DNA of 64,000 bases from Prevotella sp. (lineage in GTDB: Bacteria; Bacteroidota; Bacteroidia; Bacteroidales; Bacteroidaceae): positions 1 to 64,000 of the forward strand of contig JAFZAP010000051.1 in assembly GCA_017557185.1 (NCBI GenBank), given 5' to 3'. Positions 15,690 to 24,104 of this stretch are shown here, piece after piece. The notes beneath the pieces are model-generated. The model did no database searches and was not told the DNA's origin. It was given only the letters and a program-made list of their open reading frames with translations. Every line of letters begins with the position of its first letter. Position 1 is the stretch's first letter. The translations under genes were made by a program, and so were the position numbers.

Positions 15690-16080
15690 CGCAGAAGCGC
15701 TGTTCAAAGCTGCTACGCAGCGTTCAATGCGGCAAAGCCGCAGTTCAAATATCGCTACTCGACGTTCAATGCCCTTCGGGCGTTCAAAAGTTATCTCCCT
15801 CGCTGATTCGTGCACCACGCTTCGCGTGACAGCACTGCTTCAGTCGATGACCTTCGGTTCAATGTGGCTTCGCCACGTCCAAGAGTTCAATACTTGTAGG
15901 GGCCTAATTCTACATGTTTCCAAAACTTTTCCATAAAAACAAGGGCGACAGAATGCCGATAATGATATTCTGTCCCCCCTTTTTGGATAGCAGCAAACCG
16001 CCTAAACCCTTTGAACGCGACGCAGTCGTCATTGAACCATTTGAACGTGCGTAGCACTTTCGGGTGTAGGAAATGCAGGA
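15690..16080. repeat. GTTCAA-linked variable hairpins, cluster 2
   Basis: A run of at least eight different short palindromes (for example GCTGCTACGCAGC, GCGGCAAAGCCGC, GCCCTTCGGGC, GTGGCTTCGCCAC) joined by GTTCAA or TTGAAC linkers fills this gap; several have TTCG loops. An AATTAGGCCCCTAC motif at ~15897 recalls 13040 and 51113. No gene is supported here. Confidence 0.75.
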
Positions 16081-16091
16081 AATGCTGGATT

Positions 16092-16535
16092 TTAACGATT
16101 AAAGTCGTAGACATACGCATAGTGATCGAAGGTCAGTCCCTCGGTATAGCCATAGCGGCGAAAGAGGTTGACAATCCATTCCTGCTGTTCAGGATTCAGC
16201 AGCCGCTCTCCGTTATGATAGCGGTAGTAGTTGCTGTGTCCGTTCAGATACTGCTTCATGGCGAGGCGCAATCCCTGTTCATGCTTGCTCTTGACCTCTG
16301 CAAAGATCGTGCGGAAGCCCCATGCCATGCGTTTCGGCTCGCCAGTCGTGAAGAAGCGGCAGCCGTCTTCACCTATTTGAATATTCGGATAGATGGCCGG
16401 TCCGAAGTCACGATCCTCGGGCAGATGGCTGGCTGCCAACTGTCGCAGACATTCTTCCTTCTTCGGACACTCGTGCATGAAACACAACATCCAGTTGTGC
16501 GGCACGTTTCTGAAATCGAATCTTACTTCTTCCAT
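16092..16535 (-). CDS. DUF6078-like conserved protein
   Basis: A 147-residue soluble protein beginning MEEVRFDFRNVPHNWMLCFM, with a cysteine pair region HECPKKEECLRQLA and a C-terminal GYTEGLTFDHYAYVYDF. The combination 'C....CP....C.R' near the N-terminus followed by FFTTGEPKRMAWG fits the DUF6078 family seen in Bacteroidales; function unknown. The cysteines could bind a metal. It follows fucP by 12 bases and may be co-transcribed, but nothing in the sequence ties it to fucose use. A repeat-rich gap lies downstream. Confidence 0.7.
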   Translation of the reverse strand: MEEVRFDFRNVPHNWMLCFMHECPKKEECLRQLAASHLPEDRDFGPAIYPNIQIGEDGCRFFTTGEPKRMAWGFRTIFAEVKSKHEQGLRLAMKQYLNGHSNYYRYHNGERLLNPEQQEWIVNLFRRYGYTEGLTFDHYAYVYDFNR

Positions 16536-16547
16536 ATCGGTTCGCCC

Positions 16548-17861
16548 CTACCCTTGTAATTTGTGGCTGCGCCAGCCGTAGATCATGACGACGAGGAAGC
16601 AGAGGAAGGGCAGGATGAACGAGGCGTTGGTGGCGGGATAGCCGCCCAGCACTGTGCCCTGATCGATAATCATAGCCTGCAGCGGGGGCAGCACGGAACC
16701 ACCGAGGATGGCCATAATCAGGCCGGCTGCACCGAACTTGGCATCATCGCCGAGCCCCTTCAAAGCAATGCCGTAGATGGTGGGGAACATGAGCGACATA
16801 CAACCGCTGACGCATACCAGACAGTATACGCCCATTCGATTCTGGAACAGGATGACGCCGAGGGTGAACACCATTGCCAGCACGGCGAAAATGGCGAGCA
16901 ACTTGGCTGGCTTCAACCACTTCATGAGATAGGTGGCGATGAAGCGCGAGCAGATGAAGAACAGCATCGCAAAGATATTGAAGCGCTGCGACAGCACCTC
17001 AGCACTCTGCTCGTCCATGCCTTCCGCCATGAACACGCGCGTACCATACTGAATAATGAACGTCCAGCACATAATCTGTGCACCCACATAAAAGAACTGG
17101 GCAATGACGCCTTCGCGATAGTACTTCAGCGAGAAGATGCGCTTCAGCGTGGACAGGAAGTTGATGTCGTGACTCTGGTCGCCGTTCTTAGGCATCTTGG
17201 CAAAGAAGATGATGAGAAACATCACGACGATGACCAGTCCGATGATGAGATATGGCGAGATGAGCACACTCAGGTCGGCGTTCTTCAGCGCATCAAACTC
17301 TGCATCGCTCAGCGTGGCTCGCTCGGCGCTGCTCAACGGATTGAGCTTGGCCTGTATGAAGTTCATCGCGACGAACATGCCGATGATAGAGCCGCAGGGG
17401 TTGAAGCACTGAGCCATATTCAATCGGCGCGTAGCGGTCTCCTCAGGTCCCATCGTGAGGATGTAGGGATTACAGCTGGTCTCGAGGAACGACAGTCCGC
17501 AGGTCATGATGAAGTAGGCGATGAGGAAGCATCCATAGATGCCCACAGCCTTCGCCGGGAAGAACAGGAGCGCACCTGTGGCATAGAGTCCCAGTCCCAT
17601 CAGCACACCTGCCTTGTAGGAGAACTTACGGATGAAGATGGCAGCGGGGAATGCCATACAGAAATAGCCGCCGTAGAAGGCCACCTGCACCAGAGTGCCG
17701 TCGGTGACGCTCATACGGAAGATCTTCGAGAATGCTTTCACCATAGGGTTTGTGATGTCGTTCGCAAATCCCCACAGGGCGAAGCAGAACGTGACGAGGA
17801 TGAACGGGATGAGGAAGCTCACGCCATCCTTGGTAATCAATGATGTTTGTTGCTTTTCCAT
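16548..17861 (-). CDS. fucP: L-fucose:H+ symporter, MFS family
   Basis: A 437-residue membrane protein with twelve predicted helices. FucP features are the N-terminal LVTFCFALWGFANDITNPMVKAF loop (ND and NP motifs), QVAFYGGYFCMAFPAA, GLSFLETSCNPYI and the C-terminal PPLQAMIIDQ. It imports L-fucose with protons across the inner membrane. The gene lies 170 bases downstream of fucI on the same strand, so fucI-fucP form one uptake-and-isomerisation unit. The ATG at 17861 (MEKQQTS) is preferred to the one two codons upstream. Galactose/glucose transporters of the same family are the main alternative, but the adjacent fucI favours fucose. Confidence 0.9.
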   Translation of the reverse strand: MEKQQTSLITKDGVSFLIPFILVTFCFALWGFANDITNPMVKAFSKIFRMSVTDGTLVQVAFYGGYFCMAFPAAIFIRKFSYKAGVLMGLGLYATGALLFFPAKAVGIYGCFLIAYFIMTCGLSFLETSCNPYILTMGPEETATRRLNMAQCFNPCGSIIGMFVAMNFIQAKLNPLSSAERATLSDAEFDALKNADLSVLISPYLIIGLVIVVMFLIIFFAKMPKNGDQSHDINFLSTLKRIFSLKYYREGVIAQFFYVGAQIMCWTFIIQYGTRVFMAEGMDEQSAEVLSQRFNIFAMLFFICSRFIATYLMKWLKPAKLLAIFAVLAMVFTLGVILFQNRMGVYCLVCVSGCMSLMFPTIYGIALKGLGDDAKFGAAGLIMAILGGSVLPPLQAMIIDQGTVLGGYPATNASFILPFLCFLVVMIYGWRSHKLQG

Positions 17862-18031
17862 TATCAATTATTTATTTAATTCCCAAGGCCTTGAAGGGCT
17901 TAAAGAGGAGTGAAAGGGTTTAAGGGACGTATGCATTTACTGTTAGGAGATGTCGGCAGAAAGACTATTGTCACTTTATGCTCTTTTCTCCCTTTTTATA
18001 CCCTTTATTCTTCCAAACTGCGAAAGTTGAA

Positions 18032-19852
18032 TTATTTATAGATCGGTCCGAAATTCTGGCAGGCACGATAGTCGGCGCCCTCCTTGTCCATTCCGAAGGC
18101 ATTCCAGGCGGCTGGACGGAAGATTTCTTTGTCGTCGATGTTGTGCATGCAGACCGGGATGCGCAAGATGGAACAGAGCGTCAGCATGTCGGCACCGATG
18201 TGGCCGTAGGCAATGGCCCCGTGATTGGCACCCCAGCAGTTCATGACGCTATAGACATCCTTGAAGCAGTCCTTCTTCTCGTCGAGACGCGGCACGAACC
18301 ACGTGGTGGGCCAAGTGGGGTCAGTACGGCGGTCGAGGGTGTCATGCATCTTGGCAGGCAGTTCAACGGTCCACCCCTCAGCGAGCTGTAGCACGGGACC
18401 GAGGCCTTCTACCATATTCAGGCGCATCATCGTCATCGGCATACCGCCACGGGTGACGAAGTGGCTGGAGTAGCCTCCACCGCGGAAGTAGTCGCGGTCG
18501 GCAGGCATCCAATTGGTGGCCTTCAAGCAGGCTTCCATATCTGCGTTGGTCAGTTCCCAATGCGGTTTCATCGTGGGCTGGCCGTCCTTGTCTGTAGCAG
18601 CGCCCGTTGCATCGAGCGTGGTGGCACCGCTATTGATGAGGTGGATGAATCCGCCTGCCGCCATTCCTTCAGGACGAAGACCCGTGACGCGCTCTACGGC
18701 ATCGGGGCTCCAATAGGTTCGGATGTCCGAGAACATCACGCCGCGATTGGTGAGCAGATGTCCGAATAGCATTGTCATGCCGTTGAGGAAGTCGTTCTCG
18801 GTGGCGAGCGTCAACGCTTCGCGTGGTCCGTTCCAGTCGAAACTGGTGCAGAGCATCGACTCGGGGAAGTCGAAGTTCGGCTTGTAGTCGGTCCACTGGC
18901 GCTGTCCCTGCACACCGGCGGCGATGGCGTTGTGGCCCAGTGCCTCTTCCTTGTAGCCCATATCCTTCAGGCGGGCGTTGCCCTGCATGAGGTCGCGGAT
19001 GATCATCATCGTCTTCACGGTGAACTCCCAATCCTGGTCCTTCTCCTCGCGGTTCTTACCCTTGCCCTTTCCGTTGAACGTGGTCATCGGCGTACCCGGG
19101 AAGAGAGGACGGTCCTCGTTGTAGTCGTGGCCTTCCTGCGGCTTGCAGAATTTCTCCACCCACTCCATTGCCTTCTTGAACTCCTCGGGGTCGAAGATGT
19201 TGAAGTCGACACGGCGCAGGATTTCTACCAGCGACACATACTCGGTGCGCATGCCGAGGTAGTGCTGCAGGAAGTCGGCATTGACGATACTGCCAGCGAT
19301 GCCCATACAGGTATTGCCGAGACTCAGATAACTCTTGCCGCGCATCGTGGCAACAGCCTGTGCGGCACGGGCGAAGCGCAGCAGCTTCTCAGCTACATCG
19401 GCAGGAATAGTGTTGTCATCGAGGTCCTGCACATCGTGGCCGTAGATGCCAAAGGCAGGCAGGCCCTTCTGGGCGTGGGCGGCTAAAACGGCAGCCAGAT
19501 AGACAGCGCCGGGACGCTCTGTTCCGTTGAAGCCCCAAACTGCTTTCGGGTAGTGGGGATTCATGTCCATCGTCTCCGAGCCGTAGCACCAGCAGGAAGT
19601 CACGGTGATAGTGCTTCCCACCCCTTCGCGCTCAAACTTCTCGGCGCAGGCGGCACTCTCGGCCACACGGCCTATGGTTCCATCGGCGATGACGCACTCC
19701 ACGGGCGAGCCGTCACCGTTTTTGAGGTTGCCCTCGATGAGGTTCTTCACTGCTTTGGCCAGAGCCATCGTCTTTTCTTCTAAACACTCACGCACACCGC
19801 CCTGACGGCCATCGATGGTCGGGCGTATGCCAATCTTCGGATATTTTGTCAT
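18032..19852 (-). CDS. fucI: L-fucose isomerase
   Basis: A 606-residue cytoplasmic enzyme converting L-fucose to L-fuculose (also D-arabinose), slightly longer than the usual ~590. Family hallmarks run through the whole length: [18 protein letters not shown] at the start, [45 protein letters not shown], and [18 protein letters not shown] with the C-terminal metal-binding His. The start MTKYPKIG (19852) matches the family better than the ATG three codons upstream. A promoter box lies at 19946-19953. The fuculose kinase and aldolase needed to finish the pathway are not in the window. Confidence 0.95.
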   Translation of the reverse strand: MTKYPKIGIRPTIDGRQGGVRECLEEKTMALAKAVKNLIEGNLKNGDGSPVECVIADGTIGRVAESAACAEKFEREGVGSTITVTSCWCYGSETMDMNPHYPKAVWGFNGTERPGAVYLAAVLAAHAQKGLPAFGIYGHDVQDLDDNTIPADVAEKLLRFARAAQAVATMRGKSYLSLGNTCMGIAGSIVNADFLQHYLGMRTEYVSLVEILRRVDFNIFDPEEFKKAMEWVEKFCKPQEGHDYNEDRPLFPGTPMTTFNGKGKGKNREEKDQDWEFTVKTMMIIRDLMQGNARLKDMGYKEEALGHNAIAAGVQGQRQWTDYKPNFDFPESMLCTSFDWNGPREALTLATENDFLNGMTMLFGHLLTNRGVMFSDIRTYWSPDAVERVTGLRPEGMAAGGFIHLINSGATTLDATGAATDKDGQPTMKPHWELTNADMEACLKATNWMPADRDYFRGGGYSSHFVTRGGMPMTMMRLNMVEGLGPVLQLAEGWTVELPAKMHDTLDRRTDPTWPTTWFVPRLDEKKDCFKDVYSVMNCWGANHGAIAYGHIGADMLTLCSILRIPVCMHNIDDKEIFRPAAWNAFGMDKEGADYRACQNFGPIYK

Positions 19853-19945
19853 TGTATTCAATTATTTAGGAATTAAAGGGTTTCTTGGGTATAGAGGGTT
19901 TATAGGTTCATTGGGTATCGAGCCCTTCTTGGCTCTTTTCATCTG

Positions 19946-19978
19946 CAAAAATAATGAAATAAAACGAAACGCGTGCAA
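19946..19978 (-). promoter_or_regulatory. Promoter of fucI
   Basis: TTGC (19975-19978), 21 bases, TATTTTTG (19946-19953), giving a leader of about 85 bases before fucI. It is divergent from the dnaJ-like gene promoter. Confidence 0.65.
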
Positions 19979-20029
19979 GTGTTTGCATTTTTTAAGGGAA
20001 AAAAAATGGGTTATCTCGTCTTTTCTTCG

Positions 20030-20037
20030 TAACTTCG
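20030..20037 (+). promoter_or_regulatory. -7 box of the TerB-DnaJ gene
   Basis: TAACTTCG, a one-base variant of TAnnTTTG, 30 bases before the ATG. The same TTCG variant is seen at mfd. Confidence 0.55.
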
Positions 20038-20067
20038 CAAATTATAACGTAAAACAGTAAATCGAAA

Positions 20068-20892
20068 ATGGCAATAGCAAAATGGATTGGAGGCTTTCTG
20101 GGCTTCATCACCACAGGAAGCATACTGGGTGCTCTAGCCGGCTATGCGCTGGGCGCACTCTTCGACGGAGGTCTGGAAGCCTTGAGCGGTCCCGACACCA
20201 ACAACTATAACAACCGCGAATATGACGATGGCGATGCATACCGCCGCTACCAGGAGTATCGGCAACGGCAGACCTATGAGGGTCAGCGCAACTCGTTCCT
20301 CTTCTCGCTGCTGGTGTTGGCAGCCTATGTGATTCGCGCTGACGGCAAAGTGATGCATTCTGAGATGAATGTCCTCCGCAACTTCCTGCGCCAGAACTTC
20401 GGTGAGCAGTCGGTGAGCCAGGGTGAAGAGATTGTGAAGAAGCTGTTCGAACGGCAGAAGCAGGAGGGGACAAGCTACAACTCAACCATCCGCAATGCGT
20501 GCCAGCAGATTGCCATGAATATGGAGTACTCGCAGCGGCTGCAGTTGGTAAGCTTCCTCGTGATGATTGCTCAGGCCGATGGAAATGTGGTGCAGGCAGA
20601 GATACAGGCGCTGCGCGACGTAGCAGCCAATCTGGGCATCTCGGCAGCCGACGTGGAGTCAATGTTGAACCTGCGGTCATCGAAGGACGACCTTGAAGCA
20701 GCGTATAAGGTGCTGGGCATCTCGCCTTCAGCCACCGACGAGGAAGTGAAGGCCGCCTATCGCCAGATGGCATTGAAGCACCACCCCGACAAGGTAGCCA
20801 CGCTGGGCGACGACGTCAGGAAAGCTGCGGAAAAGAAGTTCCAGGAAATCAACGACGCAAAGGATAAGATCTATAAGGCAAGAGGGCTGTAG
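20068..20892 (+). CDS. TerB-DnaJ domain protein (DjlA-like)
   Basis: A 274-residue protein with an N-terminal glycine-rich membrane-proximal segment (WIGGFLGFITTGSILGALAG), a TerB-like helical domain (about residues 85-205, with VIRADGKVMHSEM and AQADGNVVQAEIQALR, the paired acidic ADG turns of TerB) and a C-terminal J domain (about 210-274) with the HPD motif in LKHHPDKV. The architecture equals E. coli DjlA: a membrane-anchored co-chaperone stimulating DnaK. It is monocistronic and ends at a bidirectional terminator shared with the zinc-ribbon gene. TerB also occurs in Ter systems, but there is no sign it works with the vWA operon 8 kb away. Confidence 0.85.
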   Translation: MAIAKWIGGFLGFITTGSILGALAGYALGALFDGGLEALSGPDTNNYNNREYDDGDAYRRYQEYRQRQTYEGQRNSFLFSLLVLAAYVIRADGKVMHSEMNVLRNFLRQNFGEQSVSQGEEIVKKLFERQKQEGTSYNSTIRNACQQIAMNMEYSQRLQLVSFLVMIAQADGNVVQAEIQALRDVAANLGISAADVESMLNLRSSKDDLEAAYKVLGISPSATDEEVKAAYRQMALKHHPDKVATLGDDVRKAAEKKFQEINDAKDKIYKARGL

Positions 20893-21312
20893 CGCGCTTC
20901 GCGCAGTTCAATGCGCCGAAGGCGCGTTCAAGTGTCGCTGCGCGACGTTCAAGAGGTTCAATGCTGCTATGCAGCGTTCAAAAGGTTCAAATGGTTCAAT
21001 GCGGCAAAACCGCGGTTCAAGTGTCGCTACGCGACGTTCAAAAGGTTCAAATGGTTCAATGCGGCAAGCCGCGGTTCAAGTGTCGCTAAGCGACGTTCAA
21101 TGCCTTCGGGCGTTCAAGAGTCTAATGCGCTACGCGCTGTTCAAAAGTTCAAGAGTTCAATTATTCCCAACATAAAAGAAGTCCTCACGCATATAAAAAC
21201 GTGGGGACTTCTTTTCTTGAACCTTTGAACGCTGCGAAGCAGCATTAAACTCTTGAACCGCTGCAAAGCAGCATTGAACGCACCTTCGGCGCCTTGAACC
21301 TCGGCTCTGCCG
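20893..21312. repeat. GTTCAA-linked variable hairpins, cluster 3
   Basis: The densest cluster: at least ten short palindromes (CGCGCTTCGCGC, GCGCCGAAGGCGC, GTCGCTACGCGAC, GCGGCAAGCCGC, GCCTTCGGGC and others), each followed by GTTCAA, with a ~60-base unit repeated nearly intact (20990-21048 and 21048-21100). Right of the terminator at 21174-21215 the motifs continue in the opposite orientation (TTGAAC). Confidence 0.8.
21174..21215. terminator. Bidirectional intrinsic terminator
   Basis: AAAAGAAGTCC...CAC pairs with GTGGGGACTTCTTTT around a ~13-base loop, with A/T runs at both ends. It serves the plus-strand TerB-DnaJ gene and the minus-strand zinc-ribbon gene. Confidence 0.8.
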
Positions 21313-21313
21313 C

Positions 21314-22180
21314 TTATGCCTCTGCCTCCGGAACGGGAGTTTCCTCAGAAGCAGCCTTTTTCTTGGTCGTGGTTTTGCGGATGGCGCGCTTGCGCTTGGG
21401 CTTCTCCTCGCCAGTGAGGCTGTCGATCTTCACGCCAGCGAGCTCGGGATCGATCATGATGCGGCCGCAATACTCGCAAACGATGATCTTCTTGTGCATC
21501 TTGATATCCAGCTGACGCTGTGGCGGAATCTTGTTGAAGCAGCCACCGCAGGCATCACGCTGCACATAGACGATACCCAGACCGTTACGGGCATTCTTGC
21601 GGATTCGCTTGAAGCTGCTGAGCAGACGCTCCTCGATCTTCGTCTCGTAGTCCTTGGCCTTTGCCTTCAGCTTGTCTTCCTCCTCGCGCGTCTCTTGCAT
21701 AATCTCATCAAGCTCGCTCTTCTTGTCGGCAAGTGCCACAAGGCGGTCGGCCTTCAGTTCTTCAGCATGCTCGAGGTCGTGTGAACGCTCGTCAATACGG
21801 ATCAGGGCTTCACGAATCTTCTTCTCGCAAAGCTGAATCTCCAGTGTCTGGAACTCGATTTCCTTTGTCAGCGTGTCGTACTCGCGGTTATTCTTCACTT
21901 CGTCGAGCTGTCTCTGATAGCGGTCTACATAAGACTGAGCCTCGCTGATCTCACCCTTCTTCATGGTGATAGCGGTCTGGTAGTCCTTGATTTCGTTCTG
22001 AATCTTCTCGATACGAGTGTCCAGACCGGCAATCTCGTCTTCCAGGTCCTGTACTTCCAGCGGCAGTTCACCACGCAGGGCACGCTTCTCGTCAATGCTC
22101 GACAGTGTTGTCTGCAGCTGATACAACGTCTTCAGTTTCTCCTCTACTGAGAGATCTGTAGGGTCTTTCTTTGTTGCCAT
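21314..22180 (-). CDS. Coiled-coil protein with C4 zinc ribbon
   Basis: A 288-residue protein from ATG 22180 (MATKKDPTDLSVEEKL); the longer frame upstream would read repeat sequence and is rejected. Residues ~8-190 are a continuous charged coiled-coil hairpin, followed by a zinc ribbon with two cysteine pairs (RDACGGC and VCEYC, ~residues 207-235) and a lysine-rich disordered tail. This is the CT398/HP0958-like zinc-ribbon family, found as a scaffold near Nif3-type proteins; HP0958 binds RNA and flagellar proteins, but no flagellar genes are here. It lies 81 bases after the Nif3-like gene and is probably co-transcribed. The function in Bacteroidota is unknown. Confidence 0.85.
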   Translation of the reverse strand: MATKKDPTDLSVEEKLKTLYQLQTTLSSIDEKRALRGELPLEVQDLEDEIAGLDTRIEKIQNEIKDYQTAITMKKGEISEAQSYVDRYQRQLDEVKNNREYDTLTKEIEFQTLEIQLCEKKIREALIRIDERSHDLEHAEELKADRLVALADKKSELDEIMQETREEEDKLKAKAKDYETKIEERLLSSFKRIRKNARNGLGIVYVQRDACGGCFNKIPPQRQLDIKMHKKIIVCEYCGRIMIDPELAGVKIDSLTGEEKPKRKRAIRKTTTKKKAASEETPVPEAEA

Positions 22181-22261
22181 AATATCAACTCCCCAATTTT
22201 CCCCCGAGGGGGAGGACCAATCTGGGAGCATGGGTCTCTTCGTTATTCTATTGTTTCGATT

Positions 22262-23041
22262 TTACAAATAAACAATCGGATTGGTGATTGTCTCAGCAAT
22301 ACAGGTTTTCACACCAGGACACTCGCGGCAGATGATATCGCGGAAGATCTCTGTCGTGAACTGCTCGCTCTCGTAATGGCCGATGACACAGATCTGCAGC
22401 TGCTGCTCGTGACCGAAGAACTCGTGGTAGCCCATCTCGCCCGTGACGAATGCATCGGCACCCGCACGAAGGGCATCGCCCAACATGAATGAGCCGGCAC
22501 CGCCACACAACGCCACACAGCTGACAGGACGACGCAACAATTCGTTCGCACGCACCGACGCCACACCGAAGCGCTGCTTCAGCATCTTTACGAAATCCTC
22601 GGCCGACATAGGTGCAGGCAGCGTTCCCACTACCCCACTCCACTTGCCATCCTCAACAGGCGCCTGCAGCGGTTGCAGGTCTGCGAGTTCCATCTTCGCC
22701 GCCATCTTGAAGTTCACGCCGTCGAGGGCGTTGTCCAAGTTCGTGTGCATCGCGACGATGACCACATCGTTCTTGATGGCTTTGATCACAGCACGCTCCA
22801 CATAGCTGCCGTCGCTGATGTGAGCCAGCTTACGGAAGATCAACGGATGGTGGGCTACAATGAGATTGCAGCCTCTGCGGATGGCCTCGTCGACCACAGC
22901 CTCCGTCACGTCTAAACACAACAATGCCCCTGAAATCTCCGTCTCTGTTAGTCCAACCTGCAGGCCAGCATTATCGTAGCTCTCCTGAAGGGGCAAAGGC
23001 GCGAATCGTTCAAGGGCATCAATCACCTCTTTTATTTTCAC
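22262..23041 (-). CDS. Nif3-like dinuclear metal centre protein
   Basis: A 259-residue protein of the Nif3/DUF34 family (E. coli YbgI-like). Metal-binding segments are LIVAHHPLIF (two His), AMHTNLDNALDGVN (His, Asp) and the C-terminal VIGHYESEQFT (His, Glu). It lacks the middle PII-like insertion present in longer family members, giving the compact form. Proposed roles in the family include GTP cyclohydrolase-like or nucleotide-salvage activity, none certain. The start codon is GTG at 23041, only four bases from the promoter box (23046-23053), so the message is probably leaderless. The zinc-ribbon gene follows, a pairing common in Bacteroidota. Confidence 0.88.
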   Translation of the reverse strand: MKIKEVIDALERFAPLPLQESYDNAGLQVGLTETEISGALLCLDVTEAVVDEAIRRGCNLIVAHHPLIFRKLAHISDGSYVERAVIKAIKNDVVIVAMHTNLDNALDGVNFKMAAKMELADLQPLQAPVEDGKWSGVVGTLPAPMSAEDFVKMLKQRFGVASVRANELLRRPVSCVALCGGAGSFMLGDALRAGADAFVTGEMGYHEFFGHEQQLQICVIGHYESEQFTTEIFRDIICRECPGVKTCIAETITNPIVYL

Positions 23042-23045
23042 GCTG

Positions 23046-23053
23046 CAAAGTTA
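23046..23053 (-). promoter_or_regulatory. -7 box of the Nif3-like gene
   Basis: TAACTTTG on the minus strand. The GTG start codon lies four bases downstream, leaving essentially no 5' leader. Confidence 0.65.
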
Positions 23054-23117
23054 CGCATTTCCTTTGAGAAACTGGCAACAGACCCGATGCGTTTAAACTT
23101 TTTTAAGTCTTTTCGCC

Positions 23118-24026
23118 TTACCAATAGCGCAAACTCGCATGTGCCTCGATGCGGTTCTCGACATCGTCGGCCAGCAACGGGTAGAAGTCGATACCCGTGA
23201 TGCGTTCCACATCGTCGACCGAGCACATGCAGTCGCTCATGCGCTGCTGACCGCCTCGGTTCTCGTAGATGAAGCCGATGGCCTTGGGGGCACGTCCGCG
23301 ACAGAGCACTACCTTGAAGAACGCATCGGGAACCCACACCTTGTTACGTCCGATGAAGCGCTGCAACGATGATGCCTGCATTTTTCCATTGGTGCACGTC
23401 GCTGTGCGATACACCGGTCCGCAGACGATGTCAACAAAATTGTATTCACGAGCCCAGTCGCGGCATTGTATCTCGAGGTCGTTCCACGCATTCTTGTTCA
23501 GTCCGTGGTTCTGCGGACAGATATTCGTGAGCAGGAACGTCTGGCTCATCGCCTCTTCGCTCCACTTGTTGTCGCCGGCCGGACACATGTGGCCGCGGTC
23601 GTAGCGTGAGTTGTAATAGTCGTCGAGGGTGGCCCGTGGAGCTGCTACACTGGGATCTTCGTCGAAGGCATACGTCTCGCGCTGTATGCGACCATACGTG
23701 TGGTTCTTAGTCAGATGCCAAGCCACCCAGTTCGGGGTTTTCGTCGTCTTGTTATACGAAATCGTGAAGCCTTGTCGATGCAGAATCTGCTCCGGGCGGT
23801 CGGTGAGCGGTGCCGGCAACTCGTACATCTTGAACGACCCGTCCTTCCCTTGGGCAGCGGGCGCCTCTGCCGCTTCCGTTTCACCGACAGCGTTGTTTGA
23901 CGCCTGTTGGTCGTAGAATTCTTCAACATCCTCTTCGGCAGGTCGGTTTTTCGACTGTGGGTTGCAGGCTGTGAGCAGAGTCACAGCAAAAACAAATAGT
24001 ATGAGTTTCTTCATCAGTTGTTTCAT
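23118..24026 (-). CDS. DNA/RNA non-specific endonuclease, lipoprotein
   Basis: A 302-residue secreted nuclease from ATG 24026. MKQLMKKLILFVFAVTLLTAC is a lipoprotein signal with C21 as the lipidated cysteine. After an acidic, Ala-rich linker comes the NUC1/EndA-type domain with the catalytic DRGHMCPAGDN (His general base; the Asn that binds Mg lies further on in NHGLNKNAWNDLE). Such enzymes cut DNA and RNA without sequence preference; surface or periplasmic placement suggests nutrient scavenging or competitor/extracellular DNA degradation. Promoter box TATATTTG at 24049-24056, so the longer upstream start is excluded. Monocistronic. Confidence 0.9.
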   Translation of the reverse strand: MKQLMKKLILFVFAVTLLTACNPQSKNRPAEEDVEEFYDQQASNNAVGETEAAEAPAAQGKDGSFKMYELPAPLTDRPEQILHRQGFTISYNKTTKTPNWVAWHLTKNHTYGRIQRETYAFDEDPSVAAPRATLDDYYNSRYDRGHMCPAGDNKWSEEAMSQTFLLTNICPQNHGLNKNAWNDLEIQCRDWAREYNFVDIVCGPVYRTATCTNGKMQASSLQRFIGRNKVWVPDAFFKVVLCRGRAPKAIGFIYENRGGQQRMSDCMCSVDDVERITGIDFYPLLADDVENRIEAHASLRYW

Positions 24027-24048
24027 TGTCAGTTCGTTATTTCGTCTG

Positions 24049-24056
24049 CAAATATA
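24049..24056 (-). promoter_or_regulatory. -7 box of the endonuclease gene
   Basis: TATATTTG on the minus strand, about 22 bases before the ATG at 24026. Confidence 0.65.
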
Positions 24057-24104
24057 CAAAAAAGCGGACACACCGGAAAGAAATTTGCCGAAAAACGCAT
24101 ACAG

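Noticed and set aside
16563-17843. A 426-codon plus-strand frame antisense to fucP
   Set aside because: Composition is dominated by His, Glu, Arg and Gln as expected for the reverse of hydrophobic codons; fucP on the other strand has a full family match.
20893-21312. CRISPR array
   Set aside because: The repeats are short palindromes with GTTCAA linkers of irregular spacing; there are no 28-37 base constant repeats, no unique spacers and no cas genes.
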